Shown here: positions 1 through 9,985 of the stretch, one piece after another
How positions within the stretch are numbered: position 1 is the first letter of the stretch
How the letters are laid out: the number at the start of each line of letters is the position of its first letter
Assembly: GCF_014648915.1 (NCBI RefSeq)
Contig: NZ_BMSA01000010.1
Coordinates: forward strand, 223,316-287,315
Length of the DNA stretch: 64,000 bases
Direction of reading: 5' to 3'
DNA from: Streptomyces phaeofaciens
Lineage (GTDB): Bacteria; Actinomycetota; Actinomycetes; Streptomycetales; Streptomycetaceae
The notes under the pieces: generated by a model
What the model was told of the DNA's origin: nothing
Database searches by the model: none
The model's input: only the letters and a program-made list of their open reading frames with translations
Translations under genes and position numbers: made by a program

Positions 1-1164
1 CACGGTGGTCGCGGTGAGGGCGGCCAGGCCCACCCAGAGCACCGGGCCGTTGCCGAAGGCGGTCGCGGCGACCGGGGCCAGGGCCAGCCCGACCGGCTGA
101 AGGCCGTACGTGCCGAGGGTGTCGATCGCGAAGACCCGGCCCAGCATGTCGGCGGGGATCGCGCGGTGCAGGGCGCTCGCCCAGCTGACGTTGAAGACGG
201 CGTAGCCGAAGCCCGTCACGGCCATCGACACCCCGAGCGGCGTCAGGGGCGCGGCCGCCAGCAGGCACAGCACCTGGGTGGCCAGCAGGCCCAGGGACAG
301 GACGGCCACCGTGCCGGGCCGGCGCGGGGTCCAGGCCGCGATCGCCATGCCGCCCGCGATGGAGCCGGCCGCCTGGAGCGCCACCATCGGCCCGTACGCG
401 GCGAACTCGCCCCGCTCCTGGAGGATCACCGGCAGCAGCACCGCCACCGGGGCCATCACCAGCAGCAGCTGGAGGGTGCCCTGCACGATGATCGTCAGCA
501 CCCACAGCCGTTCCCGGACGGCGGCGAGGCCCTCGCGGGCCTGCCGGAACACCGTCCCGCCCGCCGTACCGGGCCGGCGGGGGTCGCCGGCGCCGACCAG
601 GGTGAGGGCGCTCGCGGCGAACGTCCCGGCGTCCGCCCAGAACGCCGTGCCGGCCGTCCCGGCCGTCAGCAGCAGCCCGCCGAGCGCGGGGCCGAGCACC
701 TGGCCGGTGCGGACGGTGATCGAGCGCAGGGCGTTCGCCTTCGGCAGGTCCTCGTCAGGCACCAGGCCGGGGATCAGCGCCCCGAAGGCCGGAGTGAACA
801 CCCCGGCCGCGAACCCGGTCACCAGCGCCAGCAGCACCGGCACGGCGAGCGGGGCCCGGGCCGCGCCCAGCGCGAAGCACACGGCCGTGACCAGCCGCAC
901 CACGTCCGCCGCCGCCATCACCCGCGAGCGCCGGAACCGGTCCGCCAGCACCCCGCCCACCAGGGCCGCCCCGACCAGCGCCAGGCTCTGCGCGCCCAGC
1001 ACCACCCCGAGGTCGGTGGTGGAGTGGTGGGCCAGGACCGCCCCGGGCAGCGCGACCAGGGTGATCCCGTCCCCGACGGCGCTCGCCGCCTGCCCGGCCC
1101 ACACCCGCCGGAACGGGCCGTGCCGCAGCACGACGGCGAACGACAGCAGCCGCGCCGGTCTCAC
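1..1164 (-). CDS. MFS transporter, C-terminal part cut by window edge
   Basis: An open frame runs leftward off the window from a GTG at 1164. The roughly 388 residues seen are strongly hydrophobic, with about ten membrane-spanning stretches and Arg/Pro-rich cytoplasmic loops. The N-terminus contains FRRVWAGQAASAVGD and, between helices 2 and 3, GGVLADRFRRSRVM, which is the typical MFS A motif. It resembles the drug-exporter/enterobactin-exporter (EntS-like) branch, with a long central loop near RRPGTAGGTV. The start lies 30 bases past the stop of the M20 peptidase gene, so the two are probably co-transcribed. The substrate is unknown. Confidence 0.85.
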   Translation of the reverse strand, partial: MRPARLLSFAVVLRHGPFRRVWAGQAASAVGDGITLVALPGAVLAHHSTTDLGVVLGAQSLALVGAALVGGVLADRFRRSRVMAAADVVRLVTAVCFALGAARAPLAVPVLLALVTGFAAGVFTPAFGALIPGLVPDEDLPKANALRSITVRTGQVLGPALGGLLLTAGTAGTAFWADAGTFAASALTLVGAGDPRRPGTAGGTVFRQAREGLAAVRERLWVLTIIVQGTLQLLLVMAPVAVLLPVILQERGEFAAYGPMVALQAAGSIAGGMAIAAWTPRRPGTVAVLSLGLLATQVLCLLAAAPLTPLGVSMAVTGFGYAVFNVSWASALHRAIPADMLGRVFAIDTLGTYGLQPVGLALAPVAATAFGNGPVLWVGLAALTATTV

Positions 1165-1194
1165 GCCGGCCCGCCCGGCCCCCTCACGTCCGTG

Positions 1195-2508
1195 TCACTT
1201 CGTGCCGACGGTCCGCAGCACCGTCACCGCCGTCGCGCGGGCCGCGTCCACCACCTCCCGCAGGGACACCTGCTCGCGGGCGCTGTGGGCCACCGCGATG
1301 TCGCCTGGCCCGAACTGGAGCGTCGGGATGCCCGCCCCGGTGTAGTGCCGCAGATCGCTGCCGTACGTCGCCCCGCGCTCCCGCAGCCGGGCGGCGCCGG
1401 TGGCGTCGGCGAACGCGTCCGCCACCGTGTCCCGCAGGGGATGCCCCGCCGCCAGCCGGCCGCTGGCGAACTGCCCGCCCGGCCAGGTGACCCGGGCGGG
1501 GTGTTCGCGCAGCCAGGGGTCCTCGGCGCAGGCCTCGGCGACGCACCGTTCCAACGCGGCCCGCGCCTCGGCGGGGTCCTCCCCGAGCCGCACACCCAGC
1601 CGCCCCTCCGCGACCAGCAGGTCGGGCACGCTGCTCGCCCAGTCGCCGGAGCGCAGGGTGCCGACGGAAAGGGAGTAGGGGAGCGGGTATTCGGCGAGCA
1701 GCGGGTCGGGGTCGCGGTTGCGTGCGGTCTCCAGCCGGGCCAGCGCCCGGTGCAGCGGCAGATAGCCGTCGATCGCGCTCACCCCCGCCTCCCGGGAACT
1801 GGCGTGCGCGGCCTTGCCGGGCACGGTGATCCGGAAGGTCAGCGCGCCCGCGTTGGCGGTGATCACCGTGCCGGCGGTCGGCTCCGCGATCACGCAGGCG
1901 TCGCCGCCGTGTCCGCGCCGCAGGGTGCCGAAGGCGCCGATCCCGCCGTCCTCCTCGCCGACCACGAAGTGCACCGCGACGCGCCCGCGCAGCCGTACCC
2001 CGGCCGCCCGGACCGCGGCGAGCGCGGCCAGCTGCGCGGCGAGTCCGGCCTTCATGTCGCAGGCCCCGCGTCCGTGCACGACGTCACCGGTCACCCGGGG
2101 CACGAACGGGTCCCCCGCCCAGGCCGCGAGGTCTCCGGGCGGTACGACGTCGACATGCCCCTGGAGGATCAGCGTCGGCCCGTCGGCGCCGCCGCCGGTG
2201 TGGCCGACCAGCCCCCACGCCTCCTCGCGCGCCACCTCCATGCCGGGGAATCCGGGGTCGGCGACGAGGGCGGGCAGGTCCATGGACCACAGGTCGACGT
2301 CGAGGCCGAGCCGTTCCAGCCGTCCGGCGAGGTGGTGCTGGAGCTCGGACTCGGCCGGGCTGCCGGTGACGCTCGGTATCGCGACCAGTTCCAGCAGTGT
2401 GCGGCCGACGGCCGCCTCGTCGACCGCCGCCAGTACGGCGGCCTCCTCGTCACTGAGCACGCGTGGGCTCCCCTCCCTCGTGAACGGGTTTCCCGCATAC
2501 TTGCTCAT
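1195..2508 (-). CDS. M20 family metallopeptidase (ArgE/DapE-like deacylase)
   Basis: 437 residues, the usual length for M20 zinc hydrolases that remove acyl groups or cleave small peptides in the cytoplasm. The metal-site motifs are present in order: GHVDVVPPG (His118, Asp120), GRGACDMKAGL (bridging Asp151), GEEDGG (catalytic Glu185 and ligand Glu186) and AEPT. The lid-domain motif GKAAHAS follows. The start ATG lies 12 bases after the stop of the upstream sensor kinase gene, so it is probably the third gene of that operon. Acetylornithine deacetylase, succinyl-diaminopimelate desuccinylase and dipeptidase are all possible; the true substrate cannot be told from the sequence. Confidence 0.88.
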   Translation of the reverse strand: MSKYAGNPFTREGSPRVLSDEEAAVLAAVDEAAVGRTLLELVAIPSVTGSPAESELQHHLAGRLERLGLDVDLWSMDLPALVADPGFPGMEVAREEAWGLVGHTGGGADGPTLILQGHVDVVPPGDLAAWAGDPFVPRVTGDVVHGRGACDMKAGLAAQLAALAAVRAAGVRLRGRVAVHFVVGEEDGGIGAFGTLRRGHGGDACVIAEPTAGTVITANAGALTFRITVPGKAAHASSREAGVSAIDGYLPLHRALARLETARNRDPDPLLAEYPLPYSLSVGTLRSGDWASSVPDLLVAEGRLGVRLGEDPAEARAALERCVAEACAEDPWLREHPARVTWPGGQFASGRLAAGHPLRDTVADAFADATGAARLRERGATYGSDLRHYTGAGIPTLQFGPGDIAVAHSAREQVSLREVVDAARATAVTVLRTVGTK

Positions 2509-2520
2509 CGCGGCGGCCCG

Positions 2521-3936
2521 TCACAGCCCTCCGCCGACCGTGAACCCGATCACCGAGCCGCCGCCCGCCCGGCGGAAGGCGAACGGTGTGCCGCCGTGCG
2601 ACAGCGCCACCTCCCGCACGATGGACAGGCCGAGTCCGGAGCCGGGCAGGGAACGGGCGTCGGCGGCGCGGTAGAAGCGGTCGAAGACCCGGGTCAGCTC
2701 GGCCTCGGCGATGCCCGGCCCCCGGTCGAGGACCTCGACCCGTACGACGCCCGGCCGGGCCGGGCCCTTGACGGCGATCTCGACGGGCGCCCGGCCCTCC
2801 CGGTCGAACTTGGTGGCGTTCTCGACGAGGTTGGACACCGCCCGCTGGAGCATGTGCGGCCGCCCGTCGGTGCTGGTGTCGCCGCTGGCCGTGACCAGGA
2901 TCTGCCGCCCGGTGCGCCGCCGGACGGCCCCGGCGACCTCCTCGGCGATGTCGGCGAGGTCCAGGGTGCGGGGCGGCTCGTTGTCGGACTGGCCGGCCGC
3001 GAGGTCGACCAGCTCGTTGACGAGGTCGGTCAGCTCGCGGGCCTCCTGGGTGAGGTCGGCGACCAGTTCGTCCCGGGTGTCGGGGGGCAGCTCGTCGATG
3101 CGGCGCAGCAGCGAGATGTTCGTCCGCAGGGAGGTCAGCGGGGTGCGCAGCTCGTGCCCCGCGTCCTGGACCAGTCGCCGCTGGTCCTCCTCGGACTGGG
3201 CGAGGCGGCCGAGCATGCGGTCGAAGGCGCGGCCCAGCCGGCCGACCTCGTCGTGGCCGGTGACCGGGACCTGCACGCCGAGGCGCCGGGTGCGGGCGAC
3301 GTCCTCGGCGGCGGTGGTGAGGATGACCAGCCGGTGGGTGATCCGCCGCGCCAGCCACCAGCCGAACAGGCCGGCCGCCGTCACGACCGCGGTCATCAGG
3401 ACCAGGGTGCGCTGCTGGAGCGCCCGCAGCAGGTCCTCGGTGTCGCTGAACTCCTGCGCCACCTGCACCGCGCCCCGGCCGCCGCCGAGTGCGACGGTGG
3501 CGACGCGGTAGACGTCGGCGCCGACGTCCACGTCCTTGTGCTCGACCATCTCCCCGGCCGTCGCGGCGGCGGCGACCCGCCGGTCGGCGGCGACCACGGG
3601 CAGCCCCGGGCTCCCCCGGTCCACGAGCGAGCCGTCGGCGCCCAGCACCTGGACGTCCGTACGGGCGGGCCGCACGATGTCGTGGCCGGGCGCGGCGGAG
3701 GAGAAGTCCTCGGGTGCCATGGCGTTCCCGCGCACCTCGTCCCGCAGGTCCTGCACGACCTCGTCGAACACCGACTCCTGGTCCACCCGCACCAGCCGGG
3801 CGGCGGCCGAGTAGGACAGGACACCGATCAGCACGGTGACGGCGGCGGTCACGGCGGCGAACGACACCGCGAAGGTGGTACGCAGGGACACCAGCTTGGG
3901 CCGGGGCCGCGCCAGCAGCCGGCGCAGCCGGCCCAC
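2521..3936 (-). CDS. Sensor histidine kinase (MprB-like)
   Basis: 471 residues. A transmembrane helix near residues 20-45, a periplasmic sensor region of about 150 residues and a second helix near 198-217 are followed by a HAMP linker. The HisKA box has GHELRTPL (His261), and the ATPase domain shows the N box NLVENATKF, G1 DRGPGI, F box FDRFYRA and G2 GSGLGLSI. The kinase should phosphorylate the response regulator encoded just upstream. Its GTG start follows that gene's TGA with no intervening base, so translation is probably coupled. The arrangement resembles mycobacterial MprAB (envelope stress), but the signal here is not known. Confidence 0.92.
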   Translation of the reverse strand: MGRLRRLLARPRPKLVSLRTTFAVSFAAVTAAVTVLIGVLSYSAAARLVRVDQESVFDEVVQDLRDEVRGNAMAPEDFSSAAPGHDIVRPARTDVQVLGADGSLVDRGSPGLPVVAADRRVAAAATAGEMVEHKDVDVGADVYRVATVALGGGRGAVQVAQEFSDTEDLLRALQQRTLVLMTAVVTAAGLFGWWLARRITHRLVILTTAAEDVARTRRLGVQVPVTGHDEVGRLGRAFDRMLGRLAQSEEDQRRLVQDAGHELRTPLTSLRTNISLLRRIDELPPDTRDELVADLTQEARELTDLVNELVDLAAGQSDNEPPRTLDLADIAEEVAGAVRRRTGRQILVTASGDTSTDGRPHMLQRAVSNLVENATKFDREGRAPVEIAVKGPARPGVVRVEVLDRGPGIAEAELTRVFDRFYRAADARSLPGSGLGLSIVREVALSHGGTPFAFRRAGGGSVIGFTVGGGL

Positions 3937-4677
<741 letters not shown>

Positions 4678-4783
4678 GGCCTCAGTCTGCCAAGGCCTGC
4701 GGCGGTCGGGCCGCGTGGACCGTCCGACGATCACCCTTCTTACTGGGCTCTCACCCTGCCGCGGCCTCCCTCGCGGCGCCCGC

Positions 4784-5383
4784 TCACCCCGCCGGCCGCA
4801 GCGCCGCCAGCTGTTCCGCGAACGGGACGACGTCGAACTCGTCCTTGGCCGTGGTGGCCGGCCGTGCCGTGGACAGCCCGGTCATCAGCGCCGCCAGCTC
4901 GCCCGCCGCCCGCTCGACGCGCTCGGGCAGTCCCTCGGCGCCCCAGTCCTCGGAGGCCGCGTAGACGCCGGTCGGGACGACGACGGCCCGCAGGTAGGAG
5001 AAGAGCGGCCGCAGGGCGTGTTCGAGGACCAGCGAGTGCCGGGCCGAACCGCCGGTGGCGGCGATCAGCACCGGCTTGCCCGCCAGCGCGTCCGGGTCGA
5101 TCACGTCGAAGAAGGACTTGAACAGGCCGCTGTACGAAGCGCTGAACACCGGCGTGACGACGATCAGGCCGTCGGCGGCCGTCACCGCGTCGAGGGCGGC
5201 CGCCAGCTTCCGTCCGGGGAAGCCGTTGGTGAAGTTGTGGGCGATCTCGACGGCGAGGTCGCGCAGTTCCACGACCTGGACCTCGGCGGACGTCCGCCCG
5301 GTCACGGCCCCGGCCAGCCGGTCGGCCAGCAGCCGGGTCGACGACGGGACGCTCAGTCCCGCCGAGACGACGACGAGCTTCAT
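4784..5383 (-). CDS. NADPH-dependent FMN reductase (CE1759-like)
   Basis: 199 residues of flavodoxin-like fold: MKLVVVSAGLSVPSSTRLL at the N-terminus (phosphate-binding loop), then VTPVFSASYSGLFKSF and ATGGS motifs of the NADPH-dependent FMN reductase family. It should supply reduced FMN to the luciferase-like monooxygenase encoded immediately upstream. The two genes overlap by four bases (ATGA), a strong sign of translational coupling and a two-component flavin system. The substrate of the pair is unknown. Confidence 0.9.
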   Translation of the reverse strand: MKLVVVSAGLSVPSSTRLLADRLAGAVTGRTSAEVQVVELRDLAVEIAHNFTNGFPGRKLAAALDAVTAADGLIVVTPVFSASYSGLFKSFFDVIDPDALAGKPVLIAATGGSARHSLVLEHALRPLFSYLRAVVVPTGVYAASEDWGAEGLPERVERAAGELAALMTGLSTARPATTAKDEFDVVPFAEQLAALRPAG

Positions 5384-6468
5384 GCGACGGTCTCCTTCCG
5401 TGCGGCGGCGAGCAGGGACGCGTGGGTCGGAGCCTCGGGGACATCGGCCGGCCGGCCGACAGCGAACTCCTTGCGCAGCACCGGCACGACCTCCTCGCCG
5501 AGCATGTCGAGCTGCTCGAGCACGGTCTTCAGCGGCAGTCCGGCGTGGTCCACGAGGAACAGCTGGCGCTGGTAGTCGCCGGCGTACTCGCGGAAGGCGA
5601 GCGTCTTCTCGATGACCTGTTCCGGCGTGCCGACGGTCAGCGGGGTCTGGTCGGTGAAGTCCTCCAGGGACGGCCCGTGCCCGTAGACCGGCGCGTTGTC
5701 GAAGTACGGCCGGAACTCGCGTACGGCGTCCTGGGAGTTCTTCCGCATGAACACCTGACCGCCCAGGCCGACGATGGCCTGCTCCGGGGTGCCGTGCCCG
5801 TAGTGGGCGTAGCGGGCCCGGTACAGCTCGACCATCCGCTTGGTGTGGTCGGCCGGCCAGAAGATGTTGTTGTGGAAGAAGCCGTCGCCGTAGAACGCGG
5901 CCTGCTCGGCGATCTCGGGCGAGCGGATGGAGCCGTGCCAGACGAACGGCGGGACGTCGTCCAGCGGACGCGGGGTGGAGGTGAACCCCTGGAGGGCGCT
6001 GCGGAACTTCCCCTCCCAGTCCACGACGTCCTCGCGCCACAGCCGGTGCAGCAGGGCGTAGTTCTCGACGGCGAGGTTGATGCCCTGGCGGATGTCCTGG
6101 CCGAACCAGGGGTAGACCGGGCCGGTGTTGCCGCGGCCCATCATCAGGTCCACCCGGCCGTCGGCCAGGTGCTGGAGCATCGCGAAGTCCTCGGCGATCT
6201 TCACCGGGTCGTTGGTGGTGATGAGGGTGGTCGAGGTGGAGAGGATCAGCTTCTCGGTCCGCGCGGCGACATAGCCGAGCATCGTGGTGGGGGACGACGG
6301 CACGAACGGCGGGTTGTGGTGCTCACCGGTCGCGAAGACGTCCAGGCCGACCTCCTCGGCCTTGAGCGCGATGGCGACCATGGCCTTGATCCGCTCGCGC
6401 TCGGTCGGCGTACGCCCCGTCGTGGGGTCCGGCGTGACGTCGCCGACCGTGAAGATGCCGAACTGCAT
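5380..6468 (-). CDS. Luciferase-like FMN-dependent monooxygenase (CE1758 family)
   Basis: 362 residues of the LLM class TIM-barrel family. The N-terminal strand MQFGIFTVGD, the GEHHNPPF segment, LSTSTTLITTNDPVKIAEDFAMLQHLADGRVDLMMGRG and a C-terminal VGTPEQVIEKTL are typical of bacterial luciferase-like oxygenases that use reduced flavin. It pairs with the FMN reductase downstream. Upstream lie a good Shine-Dalgarno (GGAGG), a TATAGT -10-like box and an overlapping palindrome (6490-6503) that could be a repressor operator. A role in detoxification or catabolism of an aromatic or aldehyde compound is a guess. Confidence 0.9.
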   Translation of the reverse strand: MQFGIFTVGDVTPDPTTGRTPTERERIKAMVAIALKAEEVGLDVFATGEHHNPPFVPSSPTTMLGYVAARTEKLILSTSTTLITTNDPVKIAEDFAMLQHLADGRVDLMMGRGNTGPVYPWFGQDIRQGINLAVENYALLHRLWREDVVDWEGKFRSALQGFTSTPRPLDDVPPFVWHGSIRSPEIAEQAAFYGDGFFHNNIFWPADHTKRMVELYRARYAHYGHGTPEQAIVGLGGQVFMRKNSQDAVREFRPYFDNAPVYGHGPSLEDFTDQTPLTVGTPEQVIEKTLAFREYAGDYQRQLFLVDHAGLPLKTVLEQLDMLGEEVVPVLRKEFAVGRPADVPEAPTHASLLAAARKETVA

Positions 6469-6489
6469 GGCCGCTCACCCTCCAAAGTT

Positions 6490-6503
6490 GTTGACGGTTC
6501 AAC
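6490..6503. promoter_or_regulatory. Palindromic operator candidate upstream of the monooxygenase gene
   Basis: GTTGA and TCAAC arms flank a CGGT spacer. On the minus strand a TATAGT box (6507-6502) overlaps the end of the palindrome by two bases, so a bound repressor would block the promoter of the monooxygenase/reductase pair. The form TTGA-N4-TCAA fits MarR- or TetR-type operators. No such regulator gene is adjacent, so the partner is not identified. Confidence 0.45.
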
Positions 6504-6550
6504 TATACCCTCAGAACGGCGGCCCGCCCACAGCTATTCCCTGCGGCCGC

Positions 6551-7144
6551 TCACCCCTTCCAGCGCGGGTCCCGGCCGGTCCGGGCGAGCAGCCGCTCGA
6601 ACGCCGACGCGTCCTCCGGCGCCGCCACCGCCTCCCCGAACACGCCCATCTTCCGGGCCGTCGGCTCCAGCACCGCGACCGCGCCCGCCAGCTCCGCCAC
6701 CCCCGCCTCGTCGGCCGCGCCGTACTCCTGCCCCGTGGCCCGCGCCAGGTCCCACACATGCACGGTCAGATCCAGCAGCGCCATCGAGCCGACCAGCCGC
6801 GCGGGCATGTCCATCGCCCCCGTCGTGCCCTCCTCGGCGCCGGGCGCGGACCAGGCCGCCACCAGCCGCCCCGTCTCCTCCACGAGCCGCTCGCGCCAGC
6901 CCGGGTCCCCGCTCACCACGTCGGGCGTCTCCGCGAAGTCCGACGCCTCCTTCACCGCCAGCCGCTGGAACTGCACCACCACCTGGAAGACATGGTTGAC
7001 CAGGTCCTTCACGTCGTACTCCGCACACGGGGTCGGAGCGGCCAGCGCCCCGTCCGCGATGCCCCGCACCACCGGCACGGCCCGCTCACGCGCCCTGCCC
7101 AGCAGCTCACCGATGCCGTACGTCCTCGCACTGTTGGTGTCCAT
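6551..7144 (-). CDS. TIGR03086-family metal-binding protein (DinB/MDMPI-like)
   Basis: 197 residues of predicted helical bundle. The N-terminal part has the pattern of mycothiol-dependent maleylpyruvate isomerase-like proteins: LADGALAAPTPCAEYDVKDLVNHVF-type sequence with Asn-His for metal binding, and a later LLDLTVHVWDLARATG segment that carries the third His. Such proteins are thought to use a divalent metal and mycothiol, but most have no known reaction. It is divergent from the AraC-type regulator, with 62 bases between starts, which suggests shared control. Confidence 0.8.
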   Translation of the reverse strand: MDTNSARTYGIGELLGRARERAVPVVRGIADGALAAPTPCAEYDVKDLVNHVFQVVVQFQRLAVKEASDFAETPDVVSGDPGWRERLVEETGRLVAAWSAPGAEEGTTGAMDMPARLVGSMALLDLTVHVWDLARATGQEYGAADEAGVAELAGAVAVLEPTARKMGVFGEAVAAPEDASAFERLLARTGRDPRWKG

Positions 7145-7206
7145 GCCCCGACCGTACGGACGCCGGACCTCGCCCCTCTAGAAGAAACGCGACGTACGAT
7201 CCGAGC

Positions 7207-8034
7207 ATGGCCGCCCCCCGCCGCGACACCCGCGGGATCGTCGACCCGGCCGGGCTGCTGGCCCGCGTACGGTTCCGCCGGCACCGGCCCGCCGAGCCGC
7301 TGCGCCACCATGTCGAGACGTACTGGTTCATCGACTGGGACCTGCCCGAGCCGTACGCCTCCCACGTCGTCCCGCACCCCAGCGTGAACCTCACCTTCCA
7401 GTGGGACGAGGACGACGCGGCGGGGGCCCCCTACGGCGAGCTGACCGGCGTCGCGCTCGGCCTCTACACCCGGAAACTGACCGGACGGGGCCGGGTGTGC
7501 GGGGCGAAGTTCCGCCCCGGCGGCTTCCGGCCGTACGCCCCCGAGGCACCGGTCTCGCACTGGACCGGCCGCGCGCTGCCCGCCCGGGACGTCTTCCCGG
7601 CGGCCGGCGGCGACACCCCCCGGTCCGTCGTCACCCCCGCCGACGACCTCGCCCGGGTCGCCGCGCTCGACGCCTTCCTGCTCTCCCTCGCCCCGGCGCC
7701 CGACCCCCGGGCCGACCTCGCCATGGACCTCGTCCAGCACATCCGCACCGACCGCACCGTGCGCCGCGTCACCGACCTCGCCCGCACCGAGGGCCTCTCC
7801 GTACGGTCCCTGCAACGGCTCTTCGCCGGATATGTCGGTGTCAGCCCCAAGTGGGCCATCCTGCGCTACCGCATCCACGAGGCCCTGGAACTCGCCGGCA
7901 CCCGCGACGACCTCGACTGGGCCGCCCTCGCCGCCGACCTCGGCTACGCCGACCAGGCCCACCTGGCCCGCGACTTCACCACCACCGTGGGCGTGCCCCC
8001 GACGGCGTACGCCCAGGCGGCCCGGCAGCCCTGA
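7207..8034 (+). CDS. AraC-family transcriptional regulator (DUF6597-type N-terminus)
   Basis: 275 residues. The N-terminal half has the pattern of sensor domains in actinobacterial AraC regulators (YWFIDWDLPEPYASHVVPHPSVNLTF and GRVCGAKFRPGGFRPY). The C-terminal half (about 175-275) carries two helix-turn-helix units, with VTDLARTEGLSVRSLQRLF and the diagnostic ALAADLGYADQAHLARDF followed by GVPPTAY. It probably controls itself or the divergent metal-binding protein gene. No clear Shine-Dalgarno precedes the ATG, and the ligand is unknown. Confidence 0.88.
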   Translation: MAAPRRDTRGIVDPAGLLARVRFRRHRPAEPLRHHVETYWFIDWDLPEPYASHVVPHPSVNLTFQWDEDDAAGAPYGELTGVALGLYTRKLTGRGRVCGAKFRPGGFRPYAPEAPVSHWTGRALPARDVFPAAGGDTPRSVVTPADDLARVAALDAFLLSLAPAPDPRADLAMDLVQHIRTDRTVRRVTDLARTEGLSVRSLQRLFAGYVGVSPKWAILRYRIHEALELAGTRDDLDWAALAADLGYADQAHLARDFTTTVGVPPTAYAQAARQP

Positions 8035-8079
8035 GGCCTCTGGAGACTCTGGAGCCCCTGAAGCCTTGAGAAACCCGTC

Positions 8080-8868
8080 CTACGACGTGAGCGGCAACGC
8101 GTCCATATAGCTGTTCGACGGCTTCCCGATCTTCGTCACGCTCCGCGCGTCCACCGCCACCGCCGCCGACGACGTGCCCAGCGCGCCGCTCGCGTGCCAG
8201 GTCCCGGTGACCGACACCCAGGTGTCGGCCTTCGGCGCGGCACTCCCGTACACCCGCACCTTCAGCGTGGTCGCGTCCGCCGCGCAGCAGCTGACGAGGA
8301 TCCGGGTCAGGTACCAGCCGCCCCCGCCGTCCGAGACCGGCGTGACGAACCCCGACATCAGCACCGCCCGGCCCCCGATCGCCCGCTTGCGGTCCTGCTG
8401 CACCCGCTGGGTGAAGTCGGTCATGGTGATCGGCAGCGGAGAGGTCGCGGGCAGCGGGTCGAAGCCGTCCTCGTCCTGCACCGCGACGGTCTTCGCGGGC
8501 TCCCGCGAGGCGGTGTACGAGCCGAGGGCGGGCGGGGCGTAGAACAGCAGACTGAGCGCGGGGAGGACGAGGAGCCAGGCGACGCGGGGGACACCCGAGT
8601 GGTCGTGGCCTTCCTCGGCACCCCGATCGCCCTCGGGGCCGTGCCGGTGGCCGTCGTCGTGGCCGTGACCGGACGCGCCGTGCGGCCGGCGCCGGGACGC
8701 CGACCACGCCTCCGCGACCCCCAGCACCACCAGCAGCACCCCGGACGCGATCAGCAGCGGACGCATCCCCTCCTTCACGTACCGCAGATACTCGTCCGTG
8801 AGGAGCGCGGTGCGCAGCAGTCCCAGCCCGCCGAGCCCGAGCAGCCCCGCCTTCACCCACCGCTTCAC
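8080..8868 (-). CDS. TIGR03943-family membrane protein (YcgQ-like)
   Basis: 262 residues from a GTG at 8868 that overlaps the stop of the permease gene by four bases (GTGA). There are two N-terminal membrane helices, then a His/Asp-rich loop (HGHDDGHRHG, GHDHSG) that looks able to bind metal, a third helix and a soluble C-terminal domain with CC at RILVSCCAADA. In other bacteria this family travels with UPF0718/YraQ permeases, as in Bacillus YcgQ-YcgR, and that is the arrangement here. The pair may handle a metal or small thiol, but no transported substrate is established. Confidence 0.8.
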   Translation of the reverse strand: MKRWVKAGLLGLGGLGLLRTALLTDEYLRYVKEGMRPLLIASGVLLVVLGVAEAWSASRRRPHGASGHGHDDGHRHGPEGDRGAEEGHDHSGVPRVAWLLVLPALSLLFYAPPALGSYTASREPAKTVAVQDEDGFDPLPATSPLPITMTDFTQRVQQDRKRAIGGRAVLMSGFVTPVSDGGGGWYLTRILVSCCAADATTLKVRVYGSAAPKADTWVSVTGTWHASGALGTSSAAVAVDARSVTKIGKPSNSYMDALPLTS

Positions 8869-9884
8869 AGCAGCACCCCTCCGATCAGCACGCTGCACAC
8901 CACCGCGACCACCGCCGTGGCCGTCGAGAAACGGACCGCGAAGGCCCGGCCGAACGTCCCCGTCTGCAACGCGATCAGCTTCAGGTCGACCATCGGGCCG
9001 ACCACCATGAACGTCAGCCGCGCGACCGGCGAGAACCCGGTCAGCGAGGCCGCCACGAACGCGTCCGCCTCACTGCACACCGCCAGCACGATCGCCAGCC
9101 CCGCCAGGAACAGCACCGACAGCCACGGCGACCCGGAGAACGTCTCCAGCACCGACCGCGGCACCGCCACGTTGAAGGTGGCCGCCGCCATCGCCCCCAC
9201 CACCAGGAAGCCGCCCGCGTGCAGGAAGTCGTGCTGGAAGCCCTCCCGGAACTCCGTCCAGCGGCTCTGCCCCGGCCGGTGCCCGGTGTGCCGCACGGAC
9301 GGCCGCAGCCATTCCGCCCTGCCCAGCCAGAGCCACAGCCAGCCCATCGTCGCCGCCGTGAGCAGGGAGGCGAGCAGCCGGGCCAGCACCATCTCGGGGC
9401 TGCCGGGGAACGCGATCGCCGTGGCCGTCAGCACCACCGGGTTCACGGCCGGCGCCGACAGCAGGAACGCGAAGGCCGCGGCCGGGGTCACCCCCCGCCC
9501 GATGAGACTGTTCGCCACCGGCACCGAGGCGCACTCGCAGCCCGGCAGCACCACCCCCGCGACACCGGCCACCGGCACCGCGAGCGCGGGCCGCTTCGGC
9601 AGCAGCCGCCCGAACACATGCGCCGGCACGAACGCGTTGATCGCCCCGGACAGCGCCGTGCCCAGCAGCAGGAACGGCATGGCCTGCACCGTCACCGCCA
9701 GACACACCGTCCGCCAGGCCTGCACGGCCGGCTCGTCGAGGGACCGCCCGACGAGCACCAGCAGCACCCCCGGCAGCAGGGCCGCGCCCAGCAGCAACAA
9801 CGGCCAGAACCGCGGCAGCGGGCGACCGCCCACGGCCTCCTCGGCCGGCCCGGCCGCCACGGGCCGTGTCTCCGTCTCCTGCAT
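8865..9884 (-). CDS. UPF0718/YraQ-family permease
   Basis: 339 residues from the ATG at 9884, which has a G-rich ribosome site just upstream. About eight membrane helices can be seen. The family signature is clear: LPGCECASVPVANSL near residue 110 and a second half with AVCSEADAFVAASL. The two Cys of CEC are the hallmark of this permease family. It is translationally coupled to the TIGR03943 gene downstream. Family members have been proposed to move metals or metalloids; the substrate here is not known. Confidence 0.85.
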   Translation of the reverse strand: MQETETRPVAAGPAEEAVGGRPLPRFWPLLLLGAALLPGVLLVLVGRSLDEPAVQAWRTVCLAVTVQAMPFLLLGTALSGAINAFVPAHVFGRLLPKRPALAVPVAGVAGVVLPGCECASVPVANSLIGRGVTPAAAFAFLLSAPAVNPVVLTATAIAFPGSPEMVLARLLASLLTAATMGWLWLWLGRAEWLRPSVRHTGHRPGQSRWTEFREGFQHDFLHAGGFLVVGAMAAATFNVAVPRSVLETFSGSPWLSVLFLAGLAIVLAVCSEADAFVAASLTGFSPVARLTFMVVGPMVDLKLIALQTGTFGRAFAVRFSTATAVVAVVCSVLIGGVLL

Positions 9885-9985
9885 CCCGCCCCAGCCCCGG
9901 CCTTCCCGCGGACCCGCGTCCCGCGACCCGCTCCCCGCCGAACTCCGCGGGCCCGTCCGCCCCGCGTGCCGCGATCGTACGGCGC

